A stretch of DNA of 64,000 bases from Acanthaster planci (Eukaryota; Echinodermata; Asteroidea; Valvatida; Acanthasteridae), in contig NW_019091360.1 of the NCBI RefSeq assembly GCF_001949145.1, positions 2,726,864-2,790,863 of the forward strand, in the 5' to 3' direction. Of the stretch, positions 11,297 to 26,000 are shown in pieces; positions within the stretch are counted from its first letter, which is position 1, and each line of letters starts with the position of its first letter. The notes beneath the pieces were generated by a model. It saw nothing but the letters and a program-made list of their open reading frames with translations. It ran no database searches and was not told the origin of the DNA. A program made the position numbers and the translations under genes.

Positions 11297-14200
11297 TTTC
11301 CTAAGATCGGTTCTAAGTGGCCCGCGTAGTGTGGAGGACTGCACTAGATTAGACTAAAAACAGCACAATCACGACCACACGGCGCCCTCAACGGTGGAGA
11401 AAGTACGAGATGACATGAGCGCGCATTTCTCCAAGTTTTTAACAAAATGTGTCTTTCAGGCTCATTGAAGTAACGTTTCAGCTCAGAAAGTGAATTTCGG
11501 GGCAAGTTCTCTGATTTACAGATTCCACAGATTAAATAACATGAATGCCCAACGGTAAGTGCTTTTCCTTGTTGTATCTGGAAGTTTTAATGAAGAAAAT
11601 AAAGAGGGAAAAATGAGAACAGAACGTCAGACGATATTTGACCAAAGCTCTATCCAGGAGGCTACTCCGTAGTTTGCACAGAACAAAGTGTGGCATTAAC
11701 AATGTAAGTATGCCAGCGGCCACAACTGGCAGAAACTCACACGCTGAACCATAAATTAAGACTCTAACTCAAAGAAAAGCACAGAATTTTTGTTTACAGC
11801 GGTAATTCATCGTTCATCTTGGATATATTAAAAACTTTTTTGAATTAAAGGGGTCATATGGTACGCTACAGTCGACTCTGGTTATTACAAAGTTACCAGG
11901 GACCAAAGTTATTTTGTTAAAGCCAGGACTGTGTTCTTAGAGAAGTGAAAAAAACAAATAACAATATAAAAATTCAGGAAATTAGGATTTTCAAAATCTG
12001 TTATTTATAACAGATTTCAGTTTTAAAAGTGTTCAAGTTTGTATACGAGTGTCCACAATTTTTTTTTTAAATGGAACCAAACCCACCTTTCCATGCATCC
12101 ATACAAGACTGCATTGCTTATTTACAAGCTTTACCAATGTAACATGTTGCAATTTTACCTTTTTTATAGAACATTTCGTACGACAACACTTGTCACTTTG
12201 TACTTCATGTACAGGAATGGCAGATGCGCCGAGCCTCAGTGGGAAAATAATGGTAAAGCACACGTCAAAAGACATGAAAGCTATGAGACATGGTAATTAC
12301 TGTCTACTTTCACTTTCAGTTTATTTCACTTATTTCAAATCAAGGCTGACCAGTGTTTATGATTGGTTCTGGATTTGTCTCCTCACTGGCTACCACTCAA
12401 CCATATATATACAGACAGTGGTCTAGTTCATAAAGTCAGATCAGACCAAAGATTGCAAAGAACCAGCCAATACACACTTCGAATACAGAGAGAAGATTAC
12501 CAGTGAATCAAAGGGGTGAGATTTGTCAGCATTTGTTCTGATTTCCAGGTTTTTTTTTAAACCATCCCTTTTAAAATCTAGAAAACCATACGTTTACCAC
12601 TGAGGTGTTTCTATATACGAAAGTTGATATAGGACGAAAGGGATGGGTATTTTAACAGGTGTTTTTTGGCAAACACAAATTAGACCCTACCCTGCTGGGG
12701 CCTTCAAACGTTCTGGGGATTATGTTGAAGATATTTCATTCCCTCCATTCTCACCCCTGAAATCAAATGTGTTACATTATATTTTTGTTTAGATTTTAAA
12801 TGCCCCAAAGATTTTCATTTGACTTTGCTACACAAATATTACATATGTACAAGTTCTGACGACTTGTTTTCTCAGACTGAGGGTTCTCTAAAATTGTCAA
12901 TTTCTAGAACATCAGTTTTTCACCAGACAGCAAGAATGAGCAATATTGTAGCAGTAAGTCTCTGTCAGTCACTAACTGTCTTCACTAAATTGATGACATT
13001 CTCAATCTAAACAACGTAACGCCATCTACCGGTATGATGGATTCCACATTTCCTTGTCTCGTTTGTCTCAAATCTATGAATACATATTAAAGAATTCAAC
13101 GTTCAAAGCACTTGATCCAAAATATACCAAAGTGAACCACTAAAAATACACATCAGTCAACTGCAGAAAGGTAAACTAAACAAACATTTGGGCAAACTCT
13201 AAGTACAGACTAATACAAACCAGAGTACATAATTTCTGGACGGAAACTAAAGAGAACAAAATACAACAGGTACATTTGTATATAATATCCCAAATCACTA
13301 TGGTGTAACATTAAAAAACGAGGCTGGTTTGAGAACGATTCTCTTTGGGCTAAAATATATGTATTATGGGACAGGGCTGAAGGCAAATACAGTGCCAAAT
13401 ATGACATACATGAACTGTAGGACTGCACTTGCTCCAAGTCACACAGGGTTTAACCTTTACAGTAACTGTCAAATTCATCCAAAAATATCTCAGGGTTTCT
13501 CCTTATAGTAACATGAGAATTTGGCTTCTGTAATTTCTACACACTAAGACGGAATGAATACAGTGCAAAACCTTCTAATCAACTCCTCTTCACTGTTAAG
13601 TATCACAGCCGTCTTTTTGGTTTCTAATACCAGTCTAGCGTAAAGCCATTTTTACTATTAACTTCCAAAATGTATTAAACAGTTAAAGTTCAACTACATG
13701 TACTTGTACATTTTAACCTTCACAGGTGTTTCACTATTTTCAACTTGAATGGCTGGACATGAAATTACTTTCTCCCAGAATAAATGCAGCAAGAACCGGC
13801 ACAAAATAAGCCTGGAATCACATTGTTGTTACTGTTCACACAGACAAGATGTTAATTGAAATAAAATGAATAAAATTATCAAATCGAACTAAACTTAACA
13901 AATAAAATGACACTTCTGAAAAAAATCACTGGTCTTGTCTCCACATAAAGAGACTTCTCTGAATCAACTGAATAACTGTTACTTATGGCATGATACAAAC
14001 ATAACTTTACCGTTAAATTAGAAACTAGAAACAGTGTAAAATGTCACAAAGAAGACAAAAATGATTTTTCTCAAGTTACATGAACATGCAAACACCCATC
14101 CACACACACACAAATGCAATTAAGGGGAAAAAAAGATGTCGAAAACGTTCAAAGGGGACTTTTGACAAGCTACTCAGAGAATTACACCAGAAAATGCAGG

Positions 14201-17046
14201 AAGGAATGAAACATTAATATAATACATTGTAAAAGGGAGCGCTGCCATATCACTGACCAGTCTGCATCTACTATCACAACAGCTGCACTCAATGTGATAA
14301 GTCAGAAATGGGACGAAACAATCAGGTTTTTGAAAAGTGGTACCACCCTCAAAATAGACACAATTTACATTTCGAATGAGGTTACTGCCAAAAATGTATA
14401 AAACAAGTTTCCTTCTAACTAGTCATAGACATAGCATCATTACACAACAGTAAGGTGATTTTATGTACATGTACAGAAATTACCATTTCCCCCGTCTGTG
14501 AAACATAGTTTTTTAAAAGCTGGTAAGTGGTCTTTAAATGTTTCGTTCCAAAATGGCAATGTTTACATGTTTAGAACACAATCATATATTGTAAAGGTTT
14601 TTATTTCTTTCCAAAACATCTATGCTACTTCATACATGGCTTGAAAGGCAAATGCAGTCATTATTTAGGTCATCATTAATGCTGCTGTTTGATGTATCAG
14701 CAAAGGAAACTTCTTGACAGGTCCATACCCGATGCAAAATACAAGGAATAACCGAGAACCAGTCGTCAAAGTTTCAGTAAAAACCACATTTTCATCCAAG
14801 CAACAATCAATATAAATAGTGGCATTCACAACTCATCAATATTTACATCAAAGTTTATCCTTGGATGCACTTTATTCCACAAAAAAGTTTATTTTAATGA
14901 AAAAATTTCATTTAACTTTAATTTGTATTGGAAAAAATGTGCAAAAGGGGTTTCTTTCAAGGTGAATATTTTAGTTTTTTAATAGAACCCTTACACATAC
15001 TAAACAGCAGATGATCACTTCAAATTCTGCAGTTGAGTTGACTATCCACTCTTAGCGCAACAAGAGAGGGCAGTGGTTTTTTGTGGTAGGCCTATTCACC
15101 GCATAAGTGCATGTTTATAATAGAGATCAATGGGTGCTTGACGTGCAGCACGCCGAGTACATTAACAAATTTTTTCCTTAATGTATGGTCCTTGCGTACA
15201 CGCAGAATGCGTGCAAGAACCTACTTGGAAAACTTACTACCACCTTTCTTTCTTTTGCCGCTTGGGGGTGCACTTCAACATGGCATACCCAGATGATGGA
15301 TGCATTGTGGAAGTGAGGATTAGCTATGGTTTTCAGAACAAAAAGGCCACTGCTTTCCAGCTGGCCAGGATGAGACTTGAAGGATAAAGAGAAGACCATG
15401 AAACATCTAACAGTTGGGTTGTAGCAATGACTGTTTAAAAAAACCTTGACTTTTGAGGACTTGTAATGGCCAACAAAGCTCAGGTTCTCTTCCAAAAGGC
15501 CATGATGAGAACTTGGCCCTTGCTCAAAAAGCGGAAATAAAAAAAAGAAAGTCCTGAATGATTAAACTTCTTAAAAATCCACCTTTTTGGCCCCATAAAT
15601 GGAAATCTGGAGAAACTTGAAATCTGTCACCCCTGCATAACTTGGGATAACTGGGAGTTTGTTGGATTCGTCAACATGTACAGTAGGGCCACGTTTCAAG
15701 TCTTTAATACTTTCCAAAAGTAACCACAGTAAGTTTTTTAAATAAAAAAGTATTCGGTGTAAACACCTTTTTTTTGTCAGCATGCACAAAATGATGGCAA
15801 CTTGTCAAACTAAGGCCCCCTTCTCCCCATACATCCACTGTACAATACTTTCCCCTCTCAGTATGTTTTACATATGTGCACATCTTTTCCTTAAATATAC
15901 AGTTTATGTATAACTTAAATACTCACCTACTTACAAACTTTTGGGCACGCCAACAAATCTCCTTCCTAAGATTTCTTATTTACAGATATAAAATCGTAGG
16001 CACCGATTTTTTGGACACAAATCGCACACATTAGCAATTCGGTCTATCAAAATTTAAGCATAGAAAAATTTGAGCATGAAATTTGAAAGCTGATCACAAC
16101 AATCTGCATCTTTCCTAACTTTGATGCTGATGTTCCCACATTCAAGAATCAAACTAAAACCGAATCTTAAATATGGTTTAAACTTGGACCAGTCATGCAT
16201 ATAAAGTACATCATGGTTTTGTCTTTAATACCCATATAACTGGGGTCACACGGCAGAAAGAATCTAGGAAGTTATTTTGCAGACCAGCGTGTTATTACAA
16301 CTGAGTTCATGCATGTGAGGTTGGTAGCTTTGGCAATTTTAAGAGCTTTAGCAAAAAGTACAAAGGAATATTAATTTGGAGCTTCTTGTATGTTACAAGA
16401 TGCTAATGTTACATTATTACACAGTGGAATGAAGCGAGGAGGAGGTGTGGATAAATGAGTAGGCAGTGCACAGAATCAAAACCAGTATAGAGAATAGGTT
16501 GTTGTACAAAGTGGGCAAATAGTGCTTAGAACAGTCAACAGTGTACAGCAGCGGGCAATAGTAAGTAGAATGAACAGCAAACAGTACACAGAAGGGGAAA
16601 TGGAATATTGCTACACTAAAAATACACACAAAATCCTGTCCTCGCCCTAACAATTTCAAAGAGTGACACTCGGTTTCTGTAGAGTTACATTCTTTTAACA
16701 ATATTGCCTCAGCTTGCATATGCTACGTCTCCCATCACATGCTGCAGTATTTGAACATGGCACTCTGCAACAGTTTCAGGGAATATCTGAAACTGGTACC
16801 CTTTGGCCAGAAACCATCTATCTTTTGGAGATGTAGTCTGTGCTTATACAGTCCTCATCTGTCTGTGAAAAACTCTGCCATGTTGCCGTGGCAACATGGT
16901 GCACCAAAGAAATCAATTTGATTATGGTGACCAGATGTGCCGACACACAAGTTTTCAGTTCTAATGGCAGTGCCACTGTCTGAATCTGTACCACTTAAAT
17001 AACCTCTGTACAATAATTACCCCTTGCCTACCAAGTTGGGTTGTTG
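11297..17046. other. Spacer with PSMB2 5' flank and RABL2 3' flank; no gene seen
   Basis: AT-rich, with only short unassigned open frames. Near 11870-11930 (CAGTCGACTCTGGTTATTAC) one end resembles pogo/Tc1-type termini, but no partner end was found. RABL2's 3' untranslated region must occupy part of the right side. Candidate minus-strand AATAAA signals are at 14888-14893 and 14868-14873. A short palindromic motif (GTACACGC...GCGTGCAAG) occurs at about 15195-15215 and a related one at 20714-20732. Nothing here supports a protein or RNA gene. Confidence 0.5.
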
Positions 17047-20000
17047 TCATGACGACCCTGCAGCGCCCTCTGGTGTTGAGGCTGCGCTAACCTTTTTCTC
17101 ATCCTCTTTGTCCTCTGAGTTGTTGGCCAAGTCAAGCCCACTATCAGGTGACAATTTTAGATCGTCAAAATTCTGTTCGGTTGGGAAAATAAACTTTTAT
17201 CAAATCAGAAGCCTGGTGGAGATCACGAGGTTAATCACATAATTCTTTAGTAATGAGAAGCTCCTCGATCTACTTTGAATGGCACCTGCTACAAAAAGGT
17301 CATAAATTAAGGATTTGTTTTTGAAAAATCAATGGAAAGTTCATGTCAAGATTTACCTCTAATTCTTGCATAACTTCGTCCATGAAGTCCGTAGGGTTGG
17401 CCTTGTAAGCTGCTGCTGATTTGATTGCTTCTCGGAAAAGCTGTGGAGTGAGAAGTATGGGAAACATTCCGTAACCAAAAGGCTGACGTGACAAAAAGTT
17501 GAAACTGACTTTTCAATACGACAGAGTAAAACAAGACACTGGGATATCAACTCCAGACATGCTATTAAAAATTGGAAGTTTGGGGTAAAAAGTAACGAGT
17601 CACTTCAAAACAACAGCAAAAAAGACATTCTAAACATTCAGTAATATAAGAAATGTTAATAAAGTTGGATAAATGTTCTTCTTTGTATTATTTCTAGAGG
17701 GATGTTGTGTACCTTGACAACATTTGTGCCATCAGCTGCGGAGACAAAGTAAAATGGTAAGTTGTACTTCTTGGCAAAGTTGAAGTTCTTCTGGGTAATG
17801 TTGTAGTCAACTATAAGAAATGAAAAAAAGACAAGAAATATTATTTTTATGGGACCCGTATGACTCCTTCCCAGGGTCTGATTTTATGAAACTGCTCCAC
17901 AGGAAAATTTTGCTGTTGAAGTAAACACCGATCCAGAACCAGTCAAGGGCAGAATGAAAATTACAGACCCCAAACAGCTGTTGGCTGGAAATCTACTTCT
18001 TGCTGCGCAAAGATTTTCCCACGCTAAGCAAATATGCACTTTCAACTCCATGATCTTCTTGACTACTTGACCACTACAAAGGTTGATTGTCTCTAGCAGG
18101 CAGGTAGCACCTTCTTAGTTTCACGGCAACTAGAAGCACTTTTCCATTTCCATTTTGCAGATTATGCTTGTAAACACCCTTCACTCTCAATCCTTTCCGC
18201 GATGAATTAGACAAAAAAAGGACAATTTCTGTTCCCCACAAACGAAGGGTAAGGAGTTCTCAAGCTCATTTTTCCCGTTTTCTAGTCAATCCAAACCTTT
18301 GGATGTAAAACATGAGGCAGCAATACAACTGATTCTCATCAAATGCAGATTTCTTCTTTTTCTGCTTTATTTTTGTCTTAACATATGTAATCAACCTGCT
18401 TCTATTTGTACTCACCGTCTATCTTGTTAGCTGCTAGTAGACACGGTATCTTAGGTCTGTAATTCCTCAGCTCCTTATACCACTGGGGTAAATTCTTGTA
18501 TGTTACTTTCCTTGTGACATCAAACACCTTCAAAAACAAAGAAATCCAAACATTTTCAGTTGATTTACATGTAGCAGTTGGCATGTTTCATGAGCTCTCC
18601 TGCCACTATGTACCATGGGCATAATACACAATTCCTGCGAAAAAAAGTTGCCTGATTTGAGTGCAAAACTGCAGCATATGTGATCTGTCACCAGAAAATG
18701 AGCTGAAAGTCAGATTTTTTTTCAAAAAATTGGGATATTGGCATATTTGAATTCAGCAAAAAGAGAGCTTTCCAATGGTACATGTATGTCTACGGAACAG
18801 TTACACTAAAAGTACGAGATAACAATGTGACATTATTCTGGCGGCTTTGCGTCTTTGTTCCTGACACAGTTTCAACATTTCTGACATGGCACGAATAATG
18901 CTATCGTCAAAATTGCTGAGAAAATGACACTTTTAAATATATGATACTGCAAAATATTTAGAATTAAATTGGAGTCAGCCTACTCTTTCCAAATATTACG
19001 AAACCCCCAAACTGACCTCCACTTCAATATGACCTCAAACCTTCAAATTAGAAGAGAGCTGAATGCGACTTAACGCTCATGTTATTGTGATGGGTCACAT
19101 ATAAAAAAAAAAAGTGCTCACGCAGAATGGACAAATGAATCATGCTAATACTGATGGCTACTACGTAAGCCATCGGCCTGAAATGTCAGACTCATGCTGT
19201 AAACTCTCCAGGGTGCCAATATGATTTCAGGATTCATGTTAAGATATGGTGAGCCTGATGAGCTGGGATGCTAACATATCGGCACCTCTGAATGATAGAC
19301 ATCATCAGATACTGTGCAGCTTATAAAGGCCTTGCATGATTATTATGCTCTCTGATTGTGGCAGTCCAATTTTCACCAGGCATGAGGCTGTGCAATGCCA
19401 ACACTAGTCCTCATGTAGCAGACTTTGTGACCACGGAAATTACCATCATGCATAATGTATGGCTCAGGATATAATTACACAGGTAGTAGTAATGGACAAT
19501 TAAGAGGGCCGGAATTGGTCACGGCACATTGAACATGTTCCCTCATAAAATTTTCAACTTGTCTTGTACAAAGCCGCTGGCTGGGCCTTAACTCATGTTT
19601 GACACGCTCGCCATTTTATGCCATTACTAGGACTGACGAGCTAGTGGGGATGGCTCCAAAGTAAGTGAAAAGTCATCCACTAGCCAGGAAGATATAAAAC
19701 ATGTAAGGTATTAGAAATGCCAACCTCACAGTGAACGTACCCCAAAATAGACTTACATGTATGATTAGTCTCACAAGTCATATAAGACACTACTCCTATC
19801 TAATTCACCCTACACAAGCTGGCACTGTGCAAGAATGTGATGGAAAAATTCCTACACTTGAAACTTTTAGAGGAATCGTGACTCTTGTACACTAATGGTC
19901 AGGCTGCAGTTTTCATTTCTAACCCTGCAAAACCTTAAACAAAAAATAAAAGAACAGGTGAATTTTGAAGGATATGGGAGCCATCTGCGTCAAAATGACC

Positions 20001-23000
20001 CCACTAGAGTGAAATAATTTTACCTGCACAAGATAAAAGGCAGTTTACATATTTCCACCAGCTGGGTACATGGTCTGATACATATTTATGATAGTTGAGA
20101 CTAACCATTATGCATGCGTGAGCTTGGTGGTAGTAAGATGGATGCATACTGCTGAATCTCTCTTGGCCCGCAGTATCCCAGAAATCTGAAGAAAAAAATA
20201 AGGTGAAATGACCGATCAGAGAGAGAAATGTTTATCCAGCATATGAATTCTAAAAAATTCGTCATCTTCACACAAACCAGTTTTACTTGCTGTACTGGTA
20301 CCTTGGAGAGAATTTTACTGTCTACAGATGTATAGACTTGAAAAAAAGGATGAAAATGGCTGTTTTTATAACATGAAATAAACATCCTTAATTTAAGGAT
20401 AAACACAAATACCACATGACTTTTACGGAACTGGACAGTGTAGTTCCCAGAAACCAAGTCAAAAGTTCCAGAGCAACCAATTTCACAGAAATATACTTCT
20501 ATCCAATTGTAAATACATGACATTTTTTGCCACAAACGGAAACACATGAATAACAAGATTCCCCAGTTAAGACGAGACCCTACCTACTGCCACTTCTTGA
20601 CCTCCGACCTTGGTGTTGTATCTGAAGAGAGTAAGTGCATACGTGGAGAGCTGCTGCGGTTGACTGTGAGGAGGAGTTCAGGAATGATCAACTGAATAGA
20701 TCCTTACCAATGTGTACACGCAAAGCGTGTACGCACCATACCTTGGCAGTTTTTACACCGAGTTACCAGTTAAAGTCCTCTAAAATCCTCCACAGAATAG
20801 GACAGGCCTATCTATAGCACTGTAATTCTTAAGCTACACTTTCAAGGAGCATCAAGTCCCGTGTGAAGTAATGATTGGGTTCTACTGCCCGTCATTTTGG
20901 AAATCCTTCTAACTCCCAGGTTTGCTTTGAAGGGTCTGGGAATATTCTGATGACCTGGACGAACAATACAACATGCACAAGAAAGATATCAGACTAGATT
21001 TAAGTGGATATATGTGATGAGTTGAGTCTTGTAGAGATTTAAAATGTAGAGATTTGAAGCGTAAGATGCCTACACATAATTTTTCCAGGAATTTTATTCT
21101 CAATCTTCCAAAGTGTAACACTGTGCGGCAGATAAATGGCACCATCGTACAAGAACCAAATTGGAGTATTGATTTCTGTGAAAGTAGCCTTCACAATCAT
21201 GTTGTTCAAACCAGGCAATGCAAAATCTGCAGCTAGGGGAGAATGAAGCTTACCTGATACAAAAGAAGCATTGAATGAACATGAGAAATGACTTAGCCCC
21301 TCCATAAAAATTGCTTAAACCCTCTCCCCAACAGAAGAAAAATGTAAATACCAATTAGCCATTACAGCATGCCTGACATCAAGCAAGCCATTATCAGCAA
21401 AGTGATTGCTCAACCAACCAGCCACATCAAAGTAAGTGAGCCATTCACTCTGAGTCCACCCAACCATAGATCAGTCGAGTAGAAAAAAGTAAAAAACAAA
21501 TTAAAAGGATACTATCCATCCATAAGAAACCTCTCCACCAACCTGCAATGATAAAGAGATATGGAAATAAGTTATAGTTCAGAGGGCGTGTAACATCAAA
21601 ATATCCTTCGCCGGCTTTATATTCTGTATGCACAAATGCACTGTAATGTGTAAACAAACTGTATAAATGTATACATTATTAGTGTTAGAGTAAAACTTAA
21701 GGGGCCATTCAAAATTTCCAGTGTGTTTAAATTTTGATTTTGTTTTTGAAACAGTGGGCGGTTGGGTCAAGGAAAATACAATACAAATGAAAATCGAAAT
21801 TCCTTTTTGATATTAAAAAAAACCAACAACAAAAAAAGATCTTTTGACTTTCCTGAACTCCGGAATGGTGACCGAACTGAACTTCATGATATGTACAACC
21901 ATGGTACAGCATACGAACTGGGCACACATGTGCAGAGAGACATTCATGTATTTACTTTTAATGTGCAAGTATACATGGACATGTTCGTGCATGCAATTTC
22001 ATGTAGTAAGCTGGACCGGGAGTTTTACAACTGGATGACAAAATCACCTTTTTTGTTTATCGAAAATGGGGTTAGGTAGATGGGTGGGTCAAAAAAAAAT
22101 GGAAATTTAAAAACTTTGAAATTTTTGAATGGTCCTACATATGAGTCTTTCAGAATTGAACTGGCATTCGTGTTTCAATGAACATGCAAGATCCGCACAT
22201 AGTTTCAATACAGTGTATTATTCTAGGGCTGAGTCATTTCAAATAATTCACTTTTCGGATATTTGACCCTTAATTCAATCAAATATCCAAATATTTGGTC
22301 GTACTGACTAGCAGGTTGTTGAACAATGTATACAAAATCAGTTGTGATAACGCACAAAATTGTACATTATAATCACTCAAGTCTAGGAGTACATGTATCT
22401 CCAGCCACAATTAAGTAAGATTTAAAAGAGGAACAATACTTCTTGCCTTGTTGAAAATTTCTATTCCTTTTGACTTCTTGAACTGGTAATTTACTTTTTA
22501 AATTGTTAGAAGATTTCTGTTGCTTTTCATTTGAATCTGCTTGAAACAAGCCTCCATAGCGGAAATTTTTTGATTTAAAACACAAGAAAATTTTCCCTTC
22601 CTTTTCGTGAATTTTGCATTTGAATATTCAAATTCAGAAAATAATATTCGAATATTCAATAATTGATCAAATATTTGGATCTTCGGCACAGCCCTATATT
22701 ATTTGTACTGATTCTCCATGCAATCAAATAAAACATCGCTGCAGCTGAATTTATCTGCTTTGAAGAACCGGCCAATGCAGAATATTCTATTCAGCCCACT
22801 TCAAATGTCTTAACTGGTTGCTAGGCAACTGGCTGAAGATGGTTGAGTCAAGGCTGTCTCAATACAAGGAGTTCTTATTCTATTGCATTACAGCACTATG
22901 TCAATAGGTCTTTTTTTAACTGTGACATTTGGGTGACCTCAACATCAAACATTCACATCACACTGGCATTCTTGTTCAGGATTTACATGTCTCTGTAAAA

Positions 23001-26000
23001 TGTTAACATGTTAAGTGTAGAGTTGCTCAGCCCACTCAAATTCAGAACACCTAAATGTAATACCGTCAACAATCAGATCGTTAGACTGTGTTGAGTCAGC
23101 ATCTAGACTTGATTGAGGAAATCATATTATTCATCATTTAGATTAATTACATGTAAGTCCTAAAATGACTTACATGTAAATGTACAGTACCTGTACATCT
23201 TACACTAACATGACTAAATTCTAACTTTAAACAAAATAAAGAACCTGTGAAAAGCTGACACTGACTAATTTCTAACCCTACTTCTTTTGATTATTATGAG
23301 GATTGAAGAAACAAATTACAACATGTACATGTACCAAAACCTCTAATAAAAAACCAGCCAAGTGCTTTTCCCATCAGTGTTCATCCATATCACAAGGGGG
23401 AAATGATTTTTTTTCACATAGTTGCCACACCTGTTATACATGTAATAAAATTAAAATGAAGAATTACTTTGATCCCTTTCACAATGACAAAGCAGTAGAC
23501 GCGACACATCAACTCTGGGAAGGATCACTGTGATCGATCATATTTTTTGGCGTGGCAACATCACCAGTTGCGAGATGCATGAATGATACATGGACACTTG
23601 TAACATATCATGTAATCAGTTCGCAACCAATAAAAATTCACTATCTATGACCGTGGTATAACAATTTTTATTGTACCACTATCATATCACCCTGTCCATT
23701 TGAATGGGAACACAGGCAGTCGCAACAAATCAGTAACACAAAATGGTGGATTGTAATTTTCCTCCATCTTGTCGAACCCGTGATGCTTTCAAATATTAAA
23801 TTTTACTAATTTCAATTTTACTAATCTTACATGTACATGTACGTTAGTCTATTAAGTCAGAAAGCACATGTACAGTATAAACCATTGTGACATCATAGGG
23901 AGAAATGCACTACTACATGTATATTCTCACTTCACACTCTTTTCTTTGTCATGATCAGCTCCATGTATATGGATGTGTGCATGTAGGCTGCCATGTGCGA
24001 GTACTGATACTACACAATCTCACTTCTCTGTGCACCCATGTCAATGCATATCTACACGTACCGCACATGTGCTGTCCCTATGCAATGAGCTACACCGTAC
24101 ATGTACAGTTAGTTTCTTCTAATGCAATGTCTCGCTTTGGATCCCCCTCAACTTTCCTCACGCTCTCTGTCCAAGATTTAAAGCATTTTTTTTTATTCCG
24201 CAATCTTTCTCCAGGGTGTATTTTTTTATTCTGAGCTTTCTTGTGATAGGTGACACTGGTTTTATTTCAAAGTAAAATCCCTAAATTCTCACTGAAACAA
24301 AAGTAATTGACTTACTGCACCACCAAAGGATCAACAGATTCCATACAGTACATGTTCATGGAGTATATCTGAGTGTTACAAGAATTGGTGTTCTTAGTAT
24401 TTTGACTGATTTTTGTTCTTAAATTAAGTTAACTTTGACTTCACTTCAATAAGTTTCAAAGTTTGACTAAAATCCTATATGGAATATTAATATTTTGAAG
24501 AACGCTGGACGTCAGTGAATGACAGGAATACAAGTCAGTTTGGTTGTACATGTAGTAAGTAAAGCGTACATCACCATAATTTGCACACAATGTTCATTTC
24601 ATTTTACAGGGTCTCAGCTGTCTCCTACTTCTGCAATTCATTGCTCTTTAACTGGTAACAAATTTGTGTGTTTACTGGACTGGGGTTTTGTGATGTAATT
24701 TAAGGAAAAAATACTTTTATTTGCCACATCTTGACTTTCCCCTATTTCTCCTCTTCTTTTTTTCAACATAATTTTGAGTAACAGGAAGACACAAATTTTT
24801 GTTTTTTCAAACAAATTATCCCAAAGTAGTTATAACCCATAGGCCTAATGTAATTGAGCAATTGATTTGGGTAAGTACTCTTGACCTAAAGGAAACTTTT
24901 GTTCCATTATTTCTGCAAAAACAAGTTAAATATAAAAAAAGTTCCACATCTTAGCAAAGGATATCTTGAAATTCTGGCAAAATTTTAAAGGTGTACATGG
25001 TTTTCAGGCCCCAAAGTTTGACAACACTTTAAACAGTCCTGATTCCAGAGATAAGATTGACCAATGATAAAAATAGCTGAAAACAGCTCCAAAAAGACAT
25101 AAAAAGATGAACTGTGAAAATCTCCCATGTTTTTGTACAAAGCCAGTGAGGAAAAAAAGCTGAAATCCAAAAAAAAGAAAGATGAAATCAGCTGAAAAGC
25201 TGAAAAATCTCATCCCTGTGATACTTGGCAGTAAGTTGACCGCATTTCAAACATGTCGTGGTCGAGTCAACTCTGACATGACTGATCATGAGCTAATAAT
25301 AGTGATCGTTTATAAATGTTCTTGACAATAAAAACATTTGCATTTGGCCTAAATAGTAAAAGTTTACTTTGCTTTTTTTTCCTCAATAGGCCTAGGCCTG
25401 ATGAACTTTTAATTTACACATCATAGCCTGCTGCAAAGAGGACGTTGATATGTTAAATCAGCATGACAAACATGTAGGCATGATCTACATACACACACAC
25501 ACACAAAAACTAAACATATCACACAAGAACTGACATTAAATCTTAAAATGCATACACAGACAGGACAAAGAAAAAGACCGTAAAAGGCTGCCTAAGAGAA
25601 AGACCAAAAAGTGAATTCAAACACTGTCGCTAAAAGGGTGTGTCTCTCCGTATCCTCCACAGCCATGACAGCACATAACACAAACAAAGATACATGTACA
25701 TGACCCAGTACATGCAAATATACATGGGGTTAAAAGAGATAAAAAACAGTCACTGACAGTGCAACGGGATGGATTAAATACATGTATGGAGAATAATAAA
25801 AATGAATGTAAAATTAGGGTAGGAGCTCCAGTTCCTGACAAACCGAGATGGAATTGAATGTCTAAATAGGGCCTACATCAGTGTGAGCATACAAATGGTG
25901 AAATGTTTAACTGGAACTTGCATGTCTGATCGACGGTAAATTGTCAGTAGCCTACATGTACATATTTCATGCTCAGAGATACATGTACATGCCAAGAAAG

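Noticed and set aside
11870-11940. pogo-like terminus CAGTCGACTCTGGTTATTAC
   Set aside because: No matching inverse end was found within about 1.5 kb, so no element is called.
12049-12426. 125-codon plus-strand open frame
   Set aside because: Low-complexity, Cys/Phe/Thr-rich translation of AT-rich DNA with no homologue I recognise and no splice context.
20101-20556. 151-codon minus-strand open frame
   Set aside because: Only its last part (20185-20106) is a real RABL2 exon. The rest is intron read-through upstream of a good acceptor.
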